From NCBI GenBank assembly GCA_964006375.1, contig OZ023266.1, positions 157,913,792 to 157,977,791 of the forward strand: a DNA stretch of 64,000 bases, written 5' to 3'. The translations under genes were made by a program, and so were the position numbers. This stretch comes from Tillus elongatus. Its lineage: Eukaryota > Arthropoda > Insecta > Coleoptera > Cleridae. Positions 15,692 to 29,706 of this stretch are shown piece by piece; within the stretch, counting starts at the first letter, position 1; each line of letters begins with the position of its first letter. The notes under the pieces were generated by a model. That model did not search any database. It worked only from the letters and a program-made list of their open reading frames with translations, and was not told the origin of the DNA.

Positions 15692-17617
15692 TTATAAATT
15701 TCTATATTTTGTGCCGTAGCCATTGTCAAAGACTACAAAATTCTCCGGATGTTTACGCATTTCCATTATAATTGCATACAAATATAATTTTCTGCAACTA
15801 AGAACATCGGATTTCTCGAAGCGATTTTCACTAGTCATCGTTCCACGAAAAATGATTTTTAGCACCCATTTCTGTATGACATCTAATTCACTGAACATGT
15901 TATCCGTGGCGCTTCCCCATCTTATAATTCCATATCTTAACTGTGATTGCACCAGAGAAAAGTATAACAACTTCATCTCTCTCATACCGAGGTCTTGCCT
16001 TAAGAATCTGAATCTGTATGACAAAGGTCTTATCTTTCTCGTCACATACTCTACCTGTTTATTCCATCTCAGATGTTTATCTATTATTATTCACAAGTAC
16101 TTTATATGTTCTCGCTGCTTTATTGTAAACTCGCTTGCATCATTTTTGTTGAAAGTCAGCAACGAAAAGTTTGGTAGAGTACTCTGGTATGTCGCAAACG
16201 GCATATATTTAGCATTATCATCATTAAATGTTAAGAATTTTATATCAAACCAATCCTTTAGTATCTTAAAGCCACTTTCCGCTTTGTTTTTTAAGTTATC
16301 CCATGTATCATTACAGTACAATACGACGGTGTCATCTGCATAGCTCACTACTTTCCCTTTGCAATTTAAATATAGTAGATCATTTATATATATACGTTGA
16401 AAAGGATTGGTCACAGAATACTACCCCGCGGGACTCCGTTTTCAACGTATCGTGTATCACTAAAGATATCGTTTACTTCTACTCTCTGCTATATAGCTAG
16501 TCAAAAGTTTCGATGCAGTACCGCGTACTCCACAATCCTCCAATTTTTTTTATGAGCATCCGATAAGCAACCATGTCAAAAGCTTTGGCTAGGTCTACAA
16601 AGGTGCAAAGGCATGGTTTACTTGCATCAAGTGCTTTATAGATGTTAGATGTTAAGCGTGCGATCGTAACACACACCTCACGATCACGTATCATTAGACA
16701 ACCGTCTAATTCCCTGGCAAGACTCCGCCAAATACTTCGGGCTTTTCCTCGACAAACGCTTAACATGGCGCTCACACGTCCAACATGCCCGACGAAAAGC
16801 TTCGATGTTCATCTGGAAGCTGTTCCCATTTCTTAATAGAAATTCCAAATTTTCCATTAACAATAAACTGCTCATGTACAAAGTCATAATCCGGTCAGCC
16901 TTGACCTATGCATCCCCTGCATGAGCCACCGCGGCCGACACACACATCAAGATCCTTAAAATTATCCAGAATAAAATTCTGAGAATGGTTACCCGAGCGC
17001 CATGGTTTGCCGGAAACAGTCAGATTCACTCTGATCTGGAAATGCCTTCGATAATTCAGTTTATAACTCAACTATCAACCCCACAGTTCGCAAAAGCAGC
17101 TTCTCACCCAAATGCTCTTCTCCGTAATGTCACCGACTACGATGAGCAACTTCCACGTAAGCATAAGCGTCCAAAGCTCATACATACCCGATAACGCCCC
17201 CGCGGCAAAAACAGAATGGAAACATTCAAACGCAAACGTCATTGTGTGAAATCTTTCCGACGGAGGTAGGAACTAAGGTTCGGTACCGCAAGAAGCGGAG
17301 TATTAGTGACTATGGGTCGCACAGTACCTCAATATCCCACGCACTATGGTGTTGTGAATGAGGTCTGCATGATTCATGTCTCCACTTCTGTATCCAAAAA
17401 CAAAAAACAAACAAAAATCTGCTGCTAACCTGCCCTTCCGAAAGCCATATTGATCATTTGATAACAGGTTATGCTTATTGAAAAACTGGATCAACCTTTT
17501 CTTGATAACCATTTCAACTAATTTAGACACAGTTGTGATCAAAGTTATTGGTCTGTAATTCATCATGTTAAGTATATCACCAGACTTAAATAGGGGCTTT
17601 ATTATGCCCAGCATCAC
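15692..17617 (-). pseudogene. Non-LTR retrotransposon RT (copy K), interrupted
   Basis: Minus-strand fragments in order: IIKPLFKSGDILNMMNYRPI and SNDQYGFRKGR (17617-17303); CTFVDLAKAFDMV (about 16590); IYINDLL and VVSYADDTVVLYC (near 16350); and thumb-region sequence RYGIIRWGSATDN with LQ/IQKWVLKIIF-type motifs (16045-15692). These are LINE reverse-transcriptase motifs with catalytic YADD present. Several frameshifts separate them. Between about 16690 and 17290 the order is broken by a Jockey-type fragment on the opposite strand. The element is dead. The clade is not certain (Jockey/CR1 group or RTE). Confidence 0.8.
16691..17290 (+). pseudogene. Jockey-type LINE C-terminal fragment, nested
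   Basis: A plus-strand frame reads IPWQDSAKYFGLFLDKRLTW, then RSALTYASPA with a stop where Trp is usual, then QNKILRMVTRAPWFAGNSQI and HSDLEMPSI, with a stop after RPKLIHTR at 17194. The order (KYLG-type motif, TYASPVW, NAPWFVRN..IHRDL) is typical of the end of Jockey ORF2. The 5' side is truncated at the junction with the other LINE. It lies in antisense inside copy K and so is younger than it. Confidence 0.8.
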
Positions 17618-18289
17618 TTACACTAACAAATAGCTGTTATTAAATAATTTTCTCGATTTATTGTTAGCATATAGAAATAAATAAACATCAACATTTTATT
17701 GCATGGCCTACTGCAAAATTTTGAATGCGAATTATGAAATTTAGGATTTTTTGTTGTTGTTGAATAAAATCGACCCATAATGTTGTATATTTTTGAGAAG
17801 CTTGTGAAAATGCAAATTAATATCTTGACAAATGTACAGGTGTCCCATTTAAAAAACCAAACATTGGTCAATATTTCAAAAACGGTAATATTTAGAAAAA
17901 AACTAACTACGCTACTATATTCTATGTAAAAAGTTCAAAAAGGATCCGTTTTTACCTTATTGACAAGTCGTCAAATAATGAAATACAAGGGGTACCTGAA
18001 AATGCAATATTTTCAATATCGCCATGTAGCTCGGAAACTAAGAAGGCTATGACAATTTTGTGGCATCTTTCGTTTCACAAAAAAGTAGTTCAGGTTCGTG
18101 AAAACCGCATGGTTCTATCAATGCTAATAACCGAGATACCCAGCTAGTGCAACCAAAATGGGCCACTTTTTTGAACTCTAACAGAATGTGTAGCATTCAA
18201 CCCCTAGCCGGGGTGACTTTCATACCTTTATTTGAATAGGGAAAGTAGATATGGGTTATTCAGATTAGATCCGGCGCGAAAGAACGGAA
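17618..18289. other. Unassigned
   Basis: No coding region recognised. A stretch near 17833 (ACAGGTGTCCCATTTAAA) resembles ends of some insect mariner-type elements, but I see no partner end. Confidence 0.3.
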
Positions 18290-18405
18290 TGGTATAAAAA
18301 TTCAGATCAACTTCGAGAATGGGTTCCAAAGACCCTAATTCACGCTCTTTAGGGAGCCCTTGTTAGAAAATTCGAAAGTCTTTACCTCTCTATTCGCAGA
18401 AAATG
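18290..18405 (-). mobile_element. Old HINE-like 5' relic without AT tract
   Basis: It reads GAATGGGTTCCAAAGACCCT and then TTCGAAAGTC, a diverged form of the block next to the 5' hairpin of the family. The hairpin itself has decayed. Confidence 0.5.
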
Positions 18406-18795
18406 TGAAATACAACAAATCGATGCAAATTTACCAAACGCAAACTTTAAGGTGGGACTTTACTCCATCAAGTAACAATAACAAATACAACATTTTCAAA
18501 TTAAACTTTAAATTTCTGTACTTAAAACCCTGTATCTGATTTTGTTGCTTCTGGACAACATAATTTTTAGAGTCACAAATCAGTCTAGATCATATTCAGG
18601 ACTTACCGGACAACGTTTCCTACAAGCAACAAGCTTTATAGCGCCTTTACAACAAACAGTGACATCTTATGCAAAACCTTTCAACAACAAAACTTCATTT
18701 GAAACTGACAGTTACCATACATACAAAGTGACAGAAACTGTGGTGCAGTTTTCACCTAGAAAAGTAAACAAATGATCTTTTTTTGTTTGTTTTTA

Positions 18796-18797
<2 letters not shown>
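18406..18797 (+). other. Unassigned, one 77-codon frame
   Basis: The frame at 18542-18775 has no domain I recognise, no signal sequence and no family match. It ends near a T-rich run before the AT tract. I would not call it a gene without transcript support. Confidence 0.25.
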
Positions 18798-18857
<60 letters not shown>

Positions 18858-18977
18858 GTTTGCTGTACGTTTGTGATTTCTTATTGGTTTGCGCAAACCT
18901 ATAAGAAATCACAAACGTACAGCAAACAAATAAAGTGTATATTTAAAAGTGATTACAGTGTAGTGCAATATTCCTAA

Positions 18978-19066
<89 letters not shown>
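18798..19066. repeat. Two AT microsatellites flanking a 76-bp palindrome
   Basis: (AT)n at about 18799-18853 and 18981-19065. Between them, 18855-18930 is an inverted repeat with arms of 38 bp (TTTGTTTGCTGTACG... on the left, ...CGTACAGCAAACAAA on the right), no spacer and one mismatch. One arm also occurs next to another AT tract at about 32973-33010. Confidence 0.9.
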
Positions 19067-19068
<2 letters not shown>

Positions 19069-19306
19069 GTAACTGTTTTCTAGTAGCGTGTGTATTGTTG
19101 TTTCGACAATACAACTCAGGTAAGTGCCTTTGTTTGTTACACAAACATTATGTTGCTTAGAGGCAACGTTGCCAGTTGAATATTTGACGTTGGCGGTTTA
19201 TTTCAGTGTAACTACGATGGAGTGAAAAAGAATTTCTACTAGTTCATTTTATGGAAGAAGAAATTGTATACCTTTTATCGTCCCCACTAATCCGATCCTT
19301 TCGGAT

Positions 19307-21048
19307 TTGTCTGACAGTTCTGAATCTGATGCTGAAATTGAAAACAAAAATCCTGTTGTATTGGCTTATGAATCTGAGGTATCTAGTGACACAGAACCAC
19401 AACAACATGAAATTACAATTGATGAAACGGGCATTGAAACCGATGAAGAACAAGAACAGCAAGAACCACCAAACAAGAGAAGGAATGTACGAGAACAAGC
19501 ATATTTCCAATGGGATGAATGTGACATAAGCACCAATACTATTACGAATCAACTGGACTTGCATAAAGATTCAATTTCTGAGGAAGTGGCTTGGCCTCTA
19601 GACTATTTTACCATATTTTTTTTCCTGCAGTCTAATGAACGATATCGATTATCAAACGAACATTTACAGCACACATAAGACCGGGACAAGCATCAACACA
19701 AATCCTTCGGAAATTACAAAAAAAATCCATTATTCTTACTATGGGAGTGATACAATTTCCAGCAATTGAAGATTATTGGTCCGCTTCGTCCAGAATTTCT
19801 CTTGTGGCTGATCTCATGCCGTTGAAACGATTTCAGAAGCTAAGAGCAAATATTCATTTCCATGATAATATGGATGTATCATCTGAAACAACAGACCGCT
19901 ACTTCAAAATTCTTCCTCTTCTGGATCATGTTGCTGCAAATTGTCGAAAATATCAATCAGTATTCTATAGATGAAGCAATGATAGCGTATGAAGGCACAT
20001 GTGGTGGTAACTTGATACAATATATACAAAGCAAACCTCAATGGGGATACAAGCTTTTTGTACGTGCTGGGGTATCTGGATACGTTGCTGATTTCATTGC
20101 CTATCAAGGAGCCACAACTTTTCCAACATTGAAGGGAACACCAAGTGAATTAACTGAAGACGAAAGGTCACTTGGTGTTGGTGCATCAGTCGTTATTGCT
20201 TTATGCAAAACTCTAAGTAGTCCAGAGATTTCGGTCATTTTTTGCGATAACTGGTTTTCAAGTTTGCCCTTTTTCGATTATCTGAAGCAACGGTTCGGAT
20301 TTCTGAGTTTGGGTACAATTCGGTCTAGTACAATTGGTGGTTGCAGCCTAGAAGGTGACAAAGTATTGTTGAAATGTGGAAGAGGTTCTTACGTCTATAA
20401 CGCAGATGTTCGAAGGAACATTATTGTATTGAAATGGGCAGAAAATAAGAGTGTGCTTCTCGCAAGTAGTTTTAGTGGACTTGAGCCTATCAACCATGTA
20501 CTCAGGTATTCCAAAAGTGAAAAGAAAAAAGTTAACGTGCCGTGTCAAAATATTATTACCCAGTACAATAAACATATGGGGGGAGTGGATAAAGCCAACT
20601 CTCTTATAGGTCTTTATAGAAGTCCAAGCAGAAGTAAAAAGTGGTACTTTCCCATTGTGACGTGGATTTTAGATGTTTGCGTCATCAATGCATGGCTACT
20701 GTATAGAAATCATTGCAGAGCTAACAGGACTGTAAAACCCATATGCCTTTGGAAAAATTTAGAATGGAACTGGCTAGATCTTTATCTAATACAGGCAAAT
20801 GTAGAACCAAAAGAGGACGACCGTCAAAAGAAAATATGGAAGATAGGATTCGTCAACCATTTAGTGTCAGGCCAAATGATGTTACCAGAATGGATTCGGT
20901 AGGCCACTGGCCAATATTTCAAACTAAAGGCAGATGTAGACTGTGTACAACTGGTTATACAACTATACAATGCGAGAAGTGCAAGATGAGACTATGCTTT
21001 ACACCAGAAAATAATTGTTTTTTATGTTTTCATAGTGAAACTAAATAA
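19307..21048 (+). pseudogene. piggyBac-type transposase, frameshifted
   Basis: piggyBac transposases excise and insert DNA at TTAA. Here the N-terminus is the usual acidic, disordered stretch. It is followed by FPAIEDYW, KRFQKLRANIHFHDN, SIDEAMIAYEG, VIFCDNWFSS and HMGGVDKANSL, which hold the three catalytic Asp (in SIDE, CDNW and GVDK). The C-terminus has a cysteine-rich finger (CRLCTTGY, CEKCKMRLC, NNCFLCFH). The frame shifts near 19615, 19965 and 20740, with a stop near 19676, so it cannot make a whole protein. I could not find TTAA-flanked inverted ends. The hAT-like copy begins 49 bp after the stop. Confidence 0.9.
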
Positions 21049-21096
21049 GTGAAAGCAACGTATTTTGACATAGTGTAGTTTATTATGTATAACAAT

Positions 21097-22598
<1,502 letters not shown>

Positions 22599-22617
22599 AT
22601 AACAATATAATAATTAT

Positions 22618-23477
<860 letters not shown>

Positions 23478-24467
23478 ATTTTATACATGTGATTTGCTGT
23501 TGATAATAACTTTGCATATAGTTTGGTTTTTATCAACGCCATTGTAATATAGTGTACTGCGAAAAATATTGCATAGTTTGTTACTTGTAACAGACAATGT
23601 TGCTTCTAGGCAACTAATTCAAAAGTCGTTTTGGATAGATTTTTGGAATATTTTTTGTGTTTAGGGGTATAACGAAGTCATAAAGGGATTACATACCGAA
23701 TATAAATATTTTATGACAAGTATTTTTGATGATGCCAGATACAGGGTTAAAGTTATAAACATTTCCATCAAAAAATCTCGCTGCAGCTCAGTAATAAAAC
23801 GCTTGAAGTTTTCAATAATCAATGCGGCACCCAGTCTTTTGTGACCTATGGCAACAAAGCACAAAGTGTCTTTTTGTTGAACACATCACGCCTTGCTGGA
23901 CCAAATAACACTGAAAAATATTTTGTTTCCTTGTATAAAACACTTCGATTCGACGTCATAGCCATACAAAGGACTCAGCAACCCTTAGAAACACAAGGTA
24001 GTAAACAATTTTCCATATCGCTAATCAAATAGCTCTAGACCTGTCCGATAAATTAAAACTCACTGAACTGTTCATGTTCCATCTCTAAAAATACAACAAA
24101 CTGACACCGAACAAGCACTGATCGTCTAGTTCATTTTTAATGTACATATCGATTAAAGTTAAGTATGTCACTGGATACATTATCTAATGGTTATCAATCG
24201 GTCGTGCCATGACAGTCATCTACATAATACAATCGCTATGGGTAGTTATATGCAGGTAAACATAATTTATTATTACAGAAGTAGATAACAACAAGCTTTT
24301 AGAATCGATTTACATGTAAGAAATTATGCAACATCTAGCTTCGATAGTACAGTCTGCAATTACCCACACTTTAGTAAAATCCAGTTCAGTATAATCCGTT
24401 TTTTTTTTCACATGTGACAAGATTAGTTTCATCAGTGAACGGAGTAGATCAAAATTTAAAAAATGCT
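23478..24467. other. Unassigned
   Basis: No gene. A short element-like palindrome GTTGCTTCTAGGCAAC lies near 23600 and resembles GTTGCTTAGAGGCAAC at about 19153, just before the piggyBac pseudogene. This might mark a related element end. Confidence 0.3.
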
Positions 24468-24650
24468 CCGGACGCAGCAAGTGCATTATAGTAGTGAATT
24501 TTCATAAGAATTGTACACTAGTAATAAAGGTATACTATTAAAACTAATTCTTTAAATTTAAATTTACCTGGGAGACCGGTTTTAGAGGTCCCAGTTAGCA
24601 ATCATTTGAAGAAGTTTTATTTTCCATGGAGCGAGAAAATTATAATTTGG
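24468..24650 (-). mobile_element. Short HINE-like element H12 without AT tract
   Basis: 3' hairpin CGGACGCAGCAAGTGC at 24468, body like H7 (CATAAGAATTGTACACT), then a decayed 5' block (GACCGGTTTTAGAGGTCC). The 5' hairpin is not clear. Confidence 0.5.
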
Positions 24651-24964
24651 TGGAGATATATATGTAAGTACTGCAAGTATCTTAAAAAAAAGTGTTACAA
24701 ATTTCATTAAAGTCACAAAAGTTTTCTAGAAAAAAAAATATTTACAAAGGGAATGTACCTGCCAAATCATAAGTATGGCAGGTATTTTCCTTTTAATTGC
24801 TTGGATGGTTTTGTCTTTGACTATCTACCTACGGATGGACCAGGCATCTCCCAATGCGATGCGTTGTAATGTTTGAATTACACGGTCCTCGACACCATAA
24901 GCGTCTCAGGAATTAGGATTGAAATTTTCATAAATACGATTAAAATAATAAAATAAAATTTAAA
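24651..24964. other. Unassigned
   Basis: Non-coding; nothing recognised. Confidence 0.35.
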
Positions 24965-25558
24965 ATATGTTAAAAGTCTCTGGTAGGTCGGCAAGTATCA
25001 CACGATACCAGCTGTTACAAAATTCTAAACAGTCTTACAAGCAAAGTCTAAAACACAAACTATAGTCAAAGCTAACATGCTCTACAACAATTACACTAAT
25101 AAAATCAAAGCTAAAAGCTAAAAGTTGAGAAATTAAAAACATCAAATGTCCAAAGCTCAGTCGAGGTACCTCAAAGCAGCAAAAATAGCAATGTAAAAGC
25201 AGCAAAAGTTGCTAAAACAGGTAGAAACCCGTGTAAATTAAGATTTAAAAAATGCCCTGACACACTAAAATCTAAGGTCTCTAAACAAATAGATAAAGAA
25301 CCTGCAAAGGCGGGCTGCACAATTAGAGCCGAACTTTCAGAGAAAACACCGAGTTAAACCTATGATACCTACTAAAAGTAAAACCAAAATGGCCAAAAAT
25401 ACTTACGTTCTGTTTTTTATATAACAGGAACTGGACTTTACAAGAAATCTTTCATAGTGGCTATTTTCATCGACTGTCGCTTTTGTTTCCTTGCACTAGA
25501 TGGGTGAAGGTGGAATTAGAAGCATTAAAACCTCAAATCACAGCAATGGACAAACGGC
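24965..25558 (-). repeat. Dispersed repeat R3 (foldback/Penelope-associated)
   Basis: It matches the left half of the foldback unit at about 42630-43215 over its whole length (GGTAGGTCGGCAAGTATCAC ... ATGGACAAACGGC). It lacks the hammerhead-bearing end. It sits inside the P-like transposase relic, so it inserted into that gene. Confidence 0.7.
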
Positions 25559-26777
25559 CATACTTTTTCTTCGCGAGAAATGCCAGCTAGGAAGAAATAA
25601 CGCACTGGAACTTTCCAGTGGCCATTTAAAGCAACTATTAAGAAAAGCAAAAATTCTTTAGCCTCTGGAAGATCGTTTCAATTATTCATATCCACGCCAA
25701 TATCTACGTTACCACAAAAATTGTCCACTCAACTTGACGTCTTATGAACATCTCGTCGATAACTAGGTTACAAAGTATTTTGCGACCTTTTTCAGCTGCT
25801 TCTCTTCTTTTTGAATCCAAAACCGCTAATGCTTCTTTGCAGAATCCAGGAACAATTTAGAAATGGTTCGAGGATGTGGCAAAGACTTCATAAATTTTTC
25901 TCGAACGTAATTATAAGCTTTCTTTGAATAAAAAATTTAGGGTAATAGCAAACGACCTTACGTCTGGTAAATAGTTCCGTTGTGGACATTTTAAAAGCTG
26001 TTTAATCAGGTCTATTTGTGTGGGTAAAGAGGCCTAAAATATTACAAGCAATGATATAAATTCAATCACTCAAAAGTGAGACGTTCAGGGATGTTTCTAT
26101 ATTTTCCGTACTCGTTTAGCAATATACCATTTTTTAAAGATTATTTTGGAGTTCCTGATAAACTGGAGATATCTACTATATAACGAAGTTTATTCCTAAA
26201 AAATGGACGATATTTGGTATGTTTTCAGTGAACAGAGTATAATTTTTTTTTAATGGTTTGTAGTATTTTCCCGTAAATTCTAAGTCCAGGCATATTAACT
26301 TACTTTTGACCTGGAGTAATGTTAGCTTTTGGTGTTAATTCAGGAGGGCTGCCAAGTGCCGCACCTGTTGAACATGGTAGTTCCAAGGCAGTGAGAGTTG
26401 ATGATAACGATGATTTATCTCTATTTTCTTCAAAACTATGACTGCAATTTTTATCGGGTAATTTATTAATTTTAACAATAATAAAGGTTTACAAAATTGG
26501 AAGCTAAAAAGAATTATTTACCATCTTTCCGCATGAGCAAGAACTTTCATGCCAGAAGTAAAAGGCACTGGAGAACTTAAAACTGATGGAGACGCTGCGT
26601 TTTTAATACCCTTCTTCCACTTGGGTAAATAATAAAAGTCTTCATTAAAATGCTGTGAACATAAATAATAATATTACGGCAGCGTATCCGATTTTACATT
26701 TAAGGCAGCGCACCATGTTTCTCTCATTTCTTTAGTAGATGGAAACCTAAAAATAGTACTAAACTGACGTGCCGCCA
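25559..26777 (-). pseudogene. THAP / P-element-like transposase relic with introns
   Basis: THAP9/P-element transposases have an N-terminal THAP zinc finger and an RNase H-like catalytic core. On the minus strand, 26777-26522 gives FRFPSTKEMRETWCAALN, one stop, then CSQHF and KNAASPSVL, the second half of a THAP domain. After a donor at 26521 comes an exon at 26441-26304, with acceptor TTGCAG and donor GTAAGT. The exon from 26033 (acceptor TTTTAG) gives YLPDVRSFAITL, YVREKFMKSLPHPRTISKL, PGFCKEALAVLD, ILCNLVIDEMFIRRQVEW and NGHWKVPVRYFFLAGIS. This is the core of P-like transposases. Several frameshifts break it. Repeat R3 cuts it off at 25558. The start of the THAP domain was not found. Confidence 0.8.
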
Positions 26778-27324
26778 CTGAAAATCACAAACAGCAATGT
26801 ACATACGCATGCAGAGACACTGTTGCCACATCACCAGGTAATCTTCTACAAGCAATATACTTTTTCATCATTTTCCAAAAACAAAACTCAAAACCTTTAC
26901 TGCAAATCAAGGTAACACATAAAAATAAACCCTCAGTAAACTTGCATACTATTCAGAGACATACAAGCCACAACTGTGGATTAATATAAATCTAAATACT
27001 TCACATGCAGCAAGATAAAGAGATTAAATTGATTTTTCTGGTTATATTTACATAAAGAAGGGAGAAACCAAGGAATATAACGTTAGCAAATCTTTACATT
27101 CATAAATAAGCCCTAATGTAAGTGTAATGTCTTAAGTAACAGAAAAATAATAAATTTATCATTCTCAACTTGTCATCATATTCGGAGATTTAAGGATGAA
27201 TTATCACATAGCGGCAACGCTTGAGCCACCGCCCAATCAGAGCAGGGGACTGATGTAAACATAGAGTACCTTGAATGTTGGCTTCAAACAATTCGGTTGT
27301 GCGCCCAGTTTATTCTCTGTTATA
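26778..27324. other. Unassigned
   Basis: It may hold the lost first exon of the P-like gene; a branch/acceptor-like TTGTGATTTTCAG ends at 26778 on the minus strand. No other gene or repeat seen. Confidence 0.35.
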
Positions 27325-27541
27325 CAGTATAAATAGGCGAACCGCACATGGAGTAAGAGTTAGTGTTGGTGTATATAAGCGATCATAGAAGGCGAATAGT
27401 GGAATATAGTTCTATGGACATTTAGTAATAGAGAAATATTTTAGTTGATAGTGTTGTTGGAAAATAGTTGGTTATAATAAATTAGTAGTCTGAAAAGCTG
27501 TGATTTGTTTGTCAACAAATCCAGAACTCTAAAGAGGGTAA
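27325..27541 (+). repeat. 5' LTR of the gypsy-type element (truncated)
   Basis: It matches the 3' LTR from ACAGTATAAATAGGCG onward. TATAAATAG at 27329 is a likely TATA box. The U3 part present in the 3' LTR is missing. The end is placed where the two LTRs stop matching. Confidence 0.8.
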
Positions 27542-27707
27542 AAACTGGTCTCAGAAGTGGGATTTTCAAGCTGCTAGAAGATATTTTCCAGAATATTCGT
27601 TGAACAGCGTGTAAATTTCTGAAACATCTGGAAGATTATTGTCAGAAGTAACTAACTGGTTGTATTTTTGGGACAGAACAAACTCTGTGACAGCTTTAAG
27701 TAGGTCT

Positions 27708-29208
27708 ATGCCCAAGACACGTAGTGCAACAGCCAATATGGACACCCAGCTATTGGGATTGATTAACGAAATGAAAAAAGAAACTAGAGAAACAGACAAA
27801 AAATCCAGAAAAAGAGATGGAGAAGCGAAAGAAGAGCTGAGAAAAAGTGATGAAGAAGCCAGAAAAGGAGATTAAGAATCCAAAGAAGATCTGAGAAAAA
27901 GATATGAAGAATCCAAAGAAGATCTGGAAAAAAGAGATGAAGAAGCCAGACAAATATATGAAGAAACAAAGAAAATACTACAAGAACAGGCCAGCAGAAT
28001 GGAGAACATTACTTTATGTGTGCACGAACGTATAAAACAGGTAAAAGACTACATCTTCCAACAAGTAGAAAGTCGAGTAAGGTATCAGCGACGATGTACA
28101 TGACAAGCTGACGAGTGCACAAGAGGTACAAACGGAGGTACAGGAGAAAATGCAATCACTAGAAAAGAAGTATGATACCCTAGCCAAGGGAAACATCAGA
28201 CTCAAAGATAGCCGCATCGTAAGAATTAAGGTCCCCACATCTGATAGCTCAGTCCTATGGGGTATTTATCTACGTCAGTTCGAAGCCGATGCTACATCAA
28301 ATGGTTGGGGCGAGAGAGAGAGAGAGAAAGCGACCTTGTTAATTCTAGCTCTCAGAGCTAAATGTGATTCAAGGTATTCCCAGGGTTGAACCGTTGAGTT
28401 TTAACAGCATTAGACATAAATTAGGTTTGGCGACCAGCATTTACAACAGCTGTATCGATTGCAGTTGAAAAATCATTGTCAGAAATCGGGCGAAAGTCTC
28501 CAACATCGCCACGCCGACATTGTCAGACTGACACGACTAGCCTACCCCATAGCTCAGACGGAGTTTTTAAATCAGCTGTCACGGCAAACCTCCATTGACG
28601 GCATCAGAGATACCGATACCCAACAGGCGCTGAGAATGGCGAGACACAAAACTTAAACGATGCTTTGGAACATTCCTTGGAGTCAGAGATACCGATAGCC
28701 AACAGGCGCTGAGGATGGCGAGACACAAAACTTAAACGATGCTTTGGAACATTCCTTGGAGTCAGAGATACCGATACCCAACAGGCGCTGAGGATGGCGA
28801 GACACAAAACTTAAACGATGCTTTGGAACATTCCTTGGAGTTTGAAGCCGCAAAGCAAGCGTCAGAAAGTCATGTGAAATTTCGCAGTCTCCAAGTCCAA
28901 GAAGAAAACAAAACAGATCCATCCAAGGTCAGCGAACATACTTATTGGAACAGAGCTGATGTCGACAGGAAGAATAGGGCTGCAGATATTTGTGCAAATA
29001 GAAACACCAGAACAAGAGCAATTGTGCGGAAAAACCAGTGCCACGTAAGAACTTCGCTTAAAGAGAGCTCCGACATATTGACGAGAAAGAAAGTCATCCA
29101 TTCTGCTGTCCGAATGCATATACGAGTAGAAAGCGACGGCATGAAGATCCGTTATACGGCGGAAGGGACTGTCACCGAAACTACAGAAATTATGGGAAGC
29201 TCCGTATA
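27708..29208 (+). pseudogene. gypsy-type gag, broken
   Basis: Gag builds the virus-like particle of the retrotransposon. From the ATG at 27708 the N-terminal part is a charged coiled coil of repeated 11-residue units (EEARKGD, EESKEDLRKR, EEARQ), with a stop at 27872. The capsid-like part has VPTSDSSVLWGIYLRQFEAD (about 28230) and GESLQHRHADIVRLTRLAYP (about 28490), then DTQQALRMARHKTL. A GA-microsatellite expansion lies at about 28313-28327, next to the ERE motif. A 79-bp segment is triplicated at 28605-28841, throwing the frame. Stops and shifts make it non-functional. The zinc-knuckle is not seen. Confidence 0.75.
28605..28841 (+). repeat. 79-bp tandem triplication within gag
   Basis: Three copies of a 79-bp unit start at 28605, 28684 and 28763 (each begins CAGAGATACCGATA). 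They differ at only a few positions. The unit is not a multiple of three, so each extra copy shifts the frame. Confidence 0.95.
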
Positions 29209-29343
29209 AGGTGGTCAAAAGGATCAATGACGTTGTCTATCGCATTCAGAGGAGCCCAAAGAGCAAGATGAAGGTGGTCCATATGCACAGGCTTACTCCA
29301 TACCAAGGTATTTCAGAATTCGACCGAGACGATCAAATGTAAG
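29180..29343 (+). pseudogene. Integrase C-terminal remnant of the gypsy-type element
   Basis: The frame reads LWEAPYKVVKRINDVVYRI, then SPKSKMKVVHMHRLTPYQG, and stops just before the purine tract. This is the chromo-like/GPY-F C-terminal module of Ty3/gypsy integrases. It directly follows gag sequence, so the rest of pol is deleted. Confidence 0.8.
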
Positions 29344-29706
29344 AAGGGGGCAGTGTCACATCCGCTCTATGAAAATTAAATTTATGTACTCTGGTACTTC
29401 TATGTTCACAGCATCTTGTAAAAGTGTGTTGGTAACAGCGAACACTCTGAAATTATAGTTCTAGAACGAACCACAAGTGACAGAAACGATGTAGAAATGT
29501 TTAGAACCTCTATGTACAGTATAAATAGGCGAACCGCACATAGAGTAAGTCAGTCAGTAGTGAGTTAGTGTTGGTGTATATAGAGATGTCCAGAACACGT
29601 GATTTAAATATCACCAATATGGCCGCTGGTAGGCACACAAACACAAACAAAATCGTGTTCCGTGTTCCGTGTTAACTTTTGAAATTGTGCTTTGCGCGTG
29701 TTTAAA

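Noticed and set aside
19244..19564. A 106-codon minus-strand frame
   Set aside because: It is antisense to the acidic N-terminus of the piggyBac transposase, whose strand is fixed by its catalytic motifs.
23661..24032. Opposite-strand 60-70 codon frames as a small gene
   Set aside because: They have no domain, no splice context and no conservation visible; length is within chance for this composition.
24405..24445. A minus-strand CTGATGA followed by GAAA
   Set aside because: The intervening bases do not form a stem, and no outer stem pairs.
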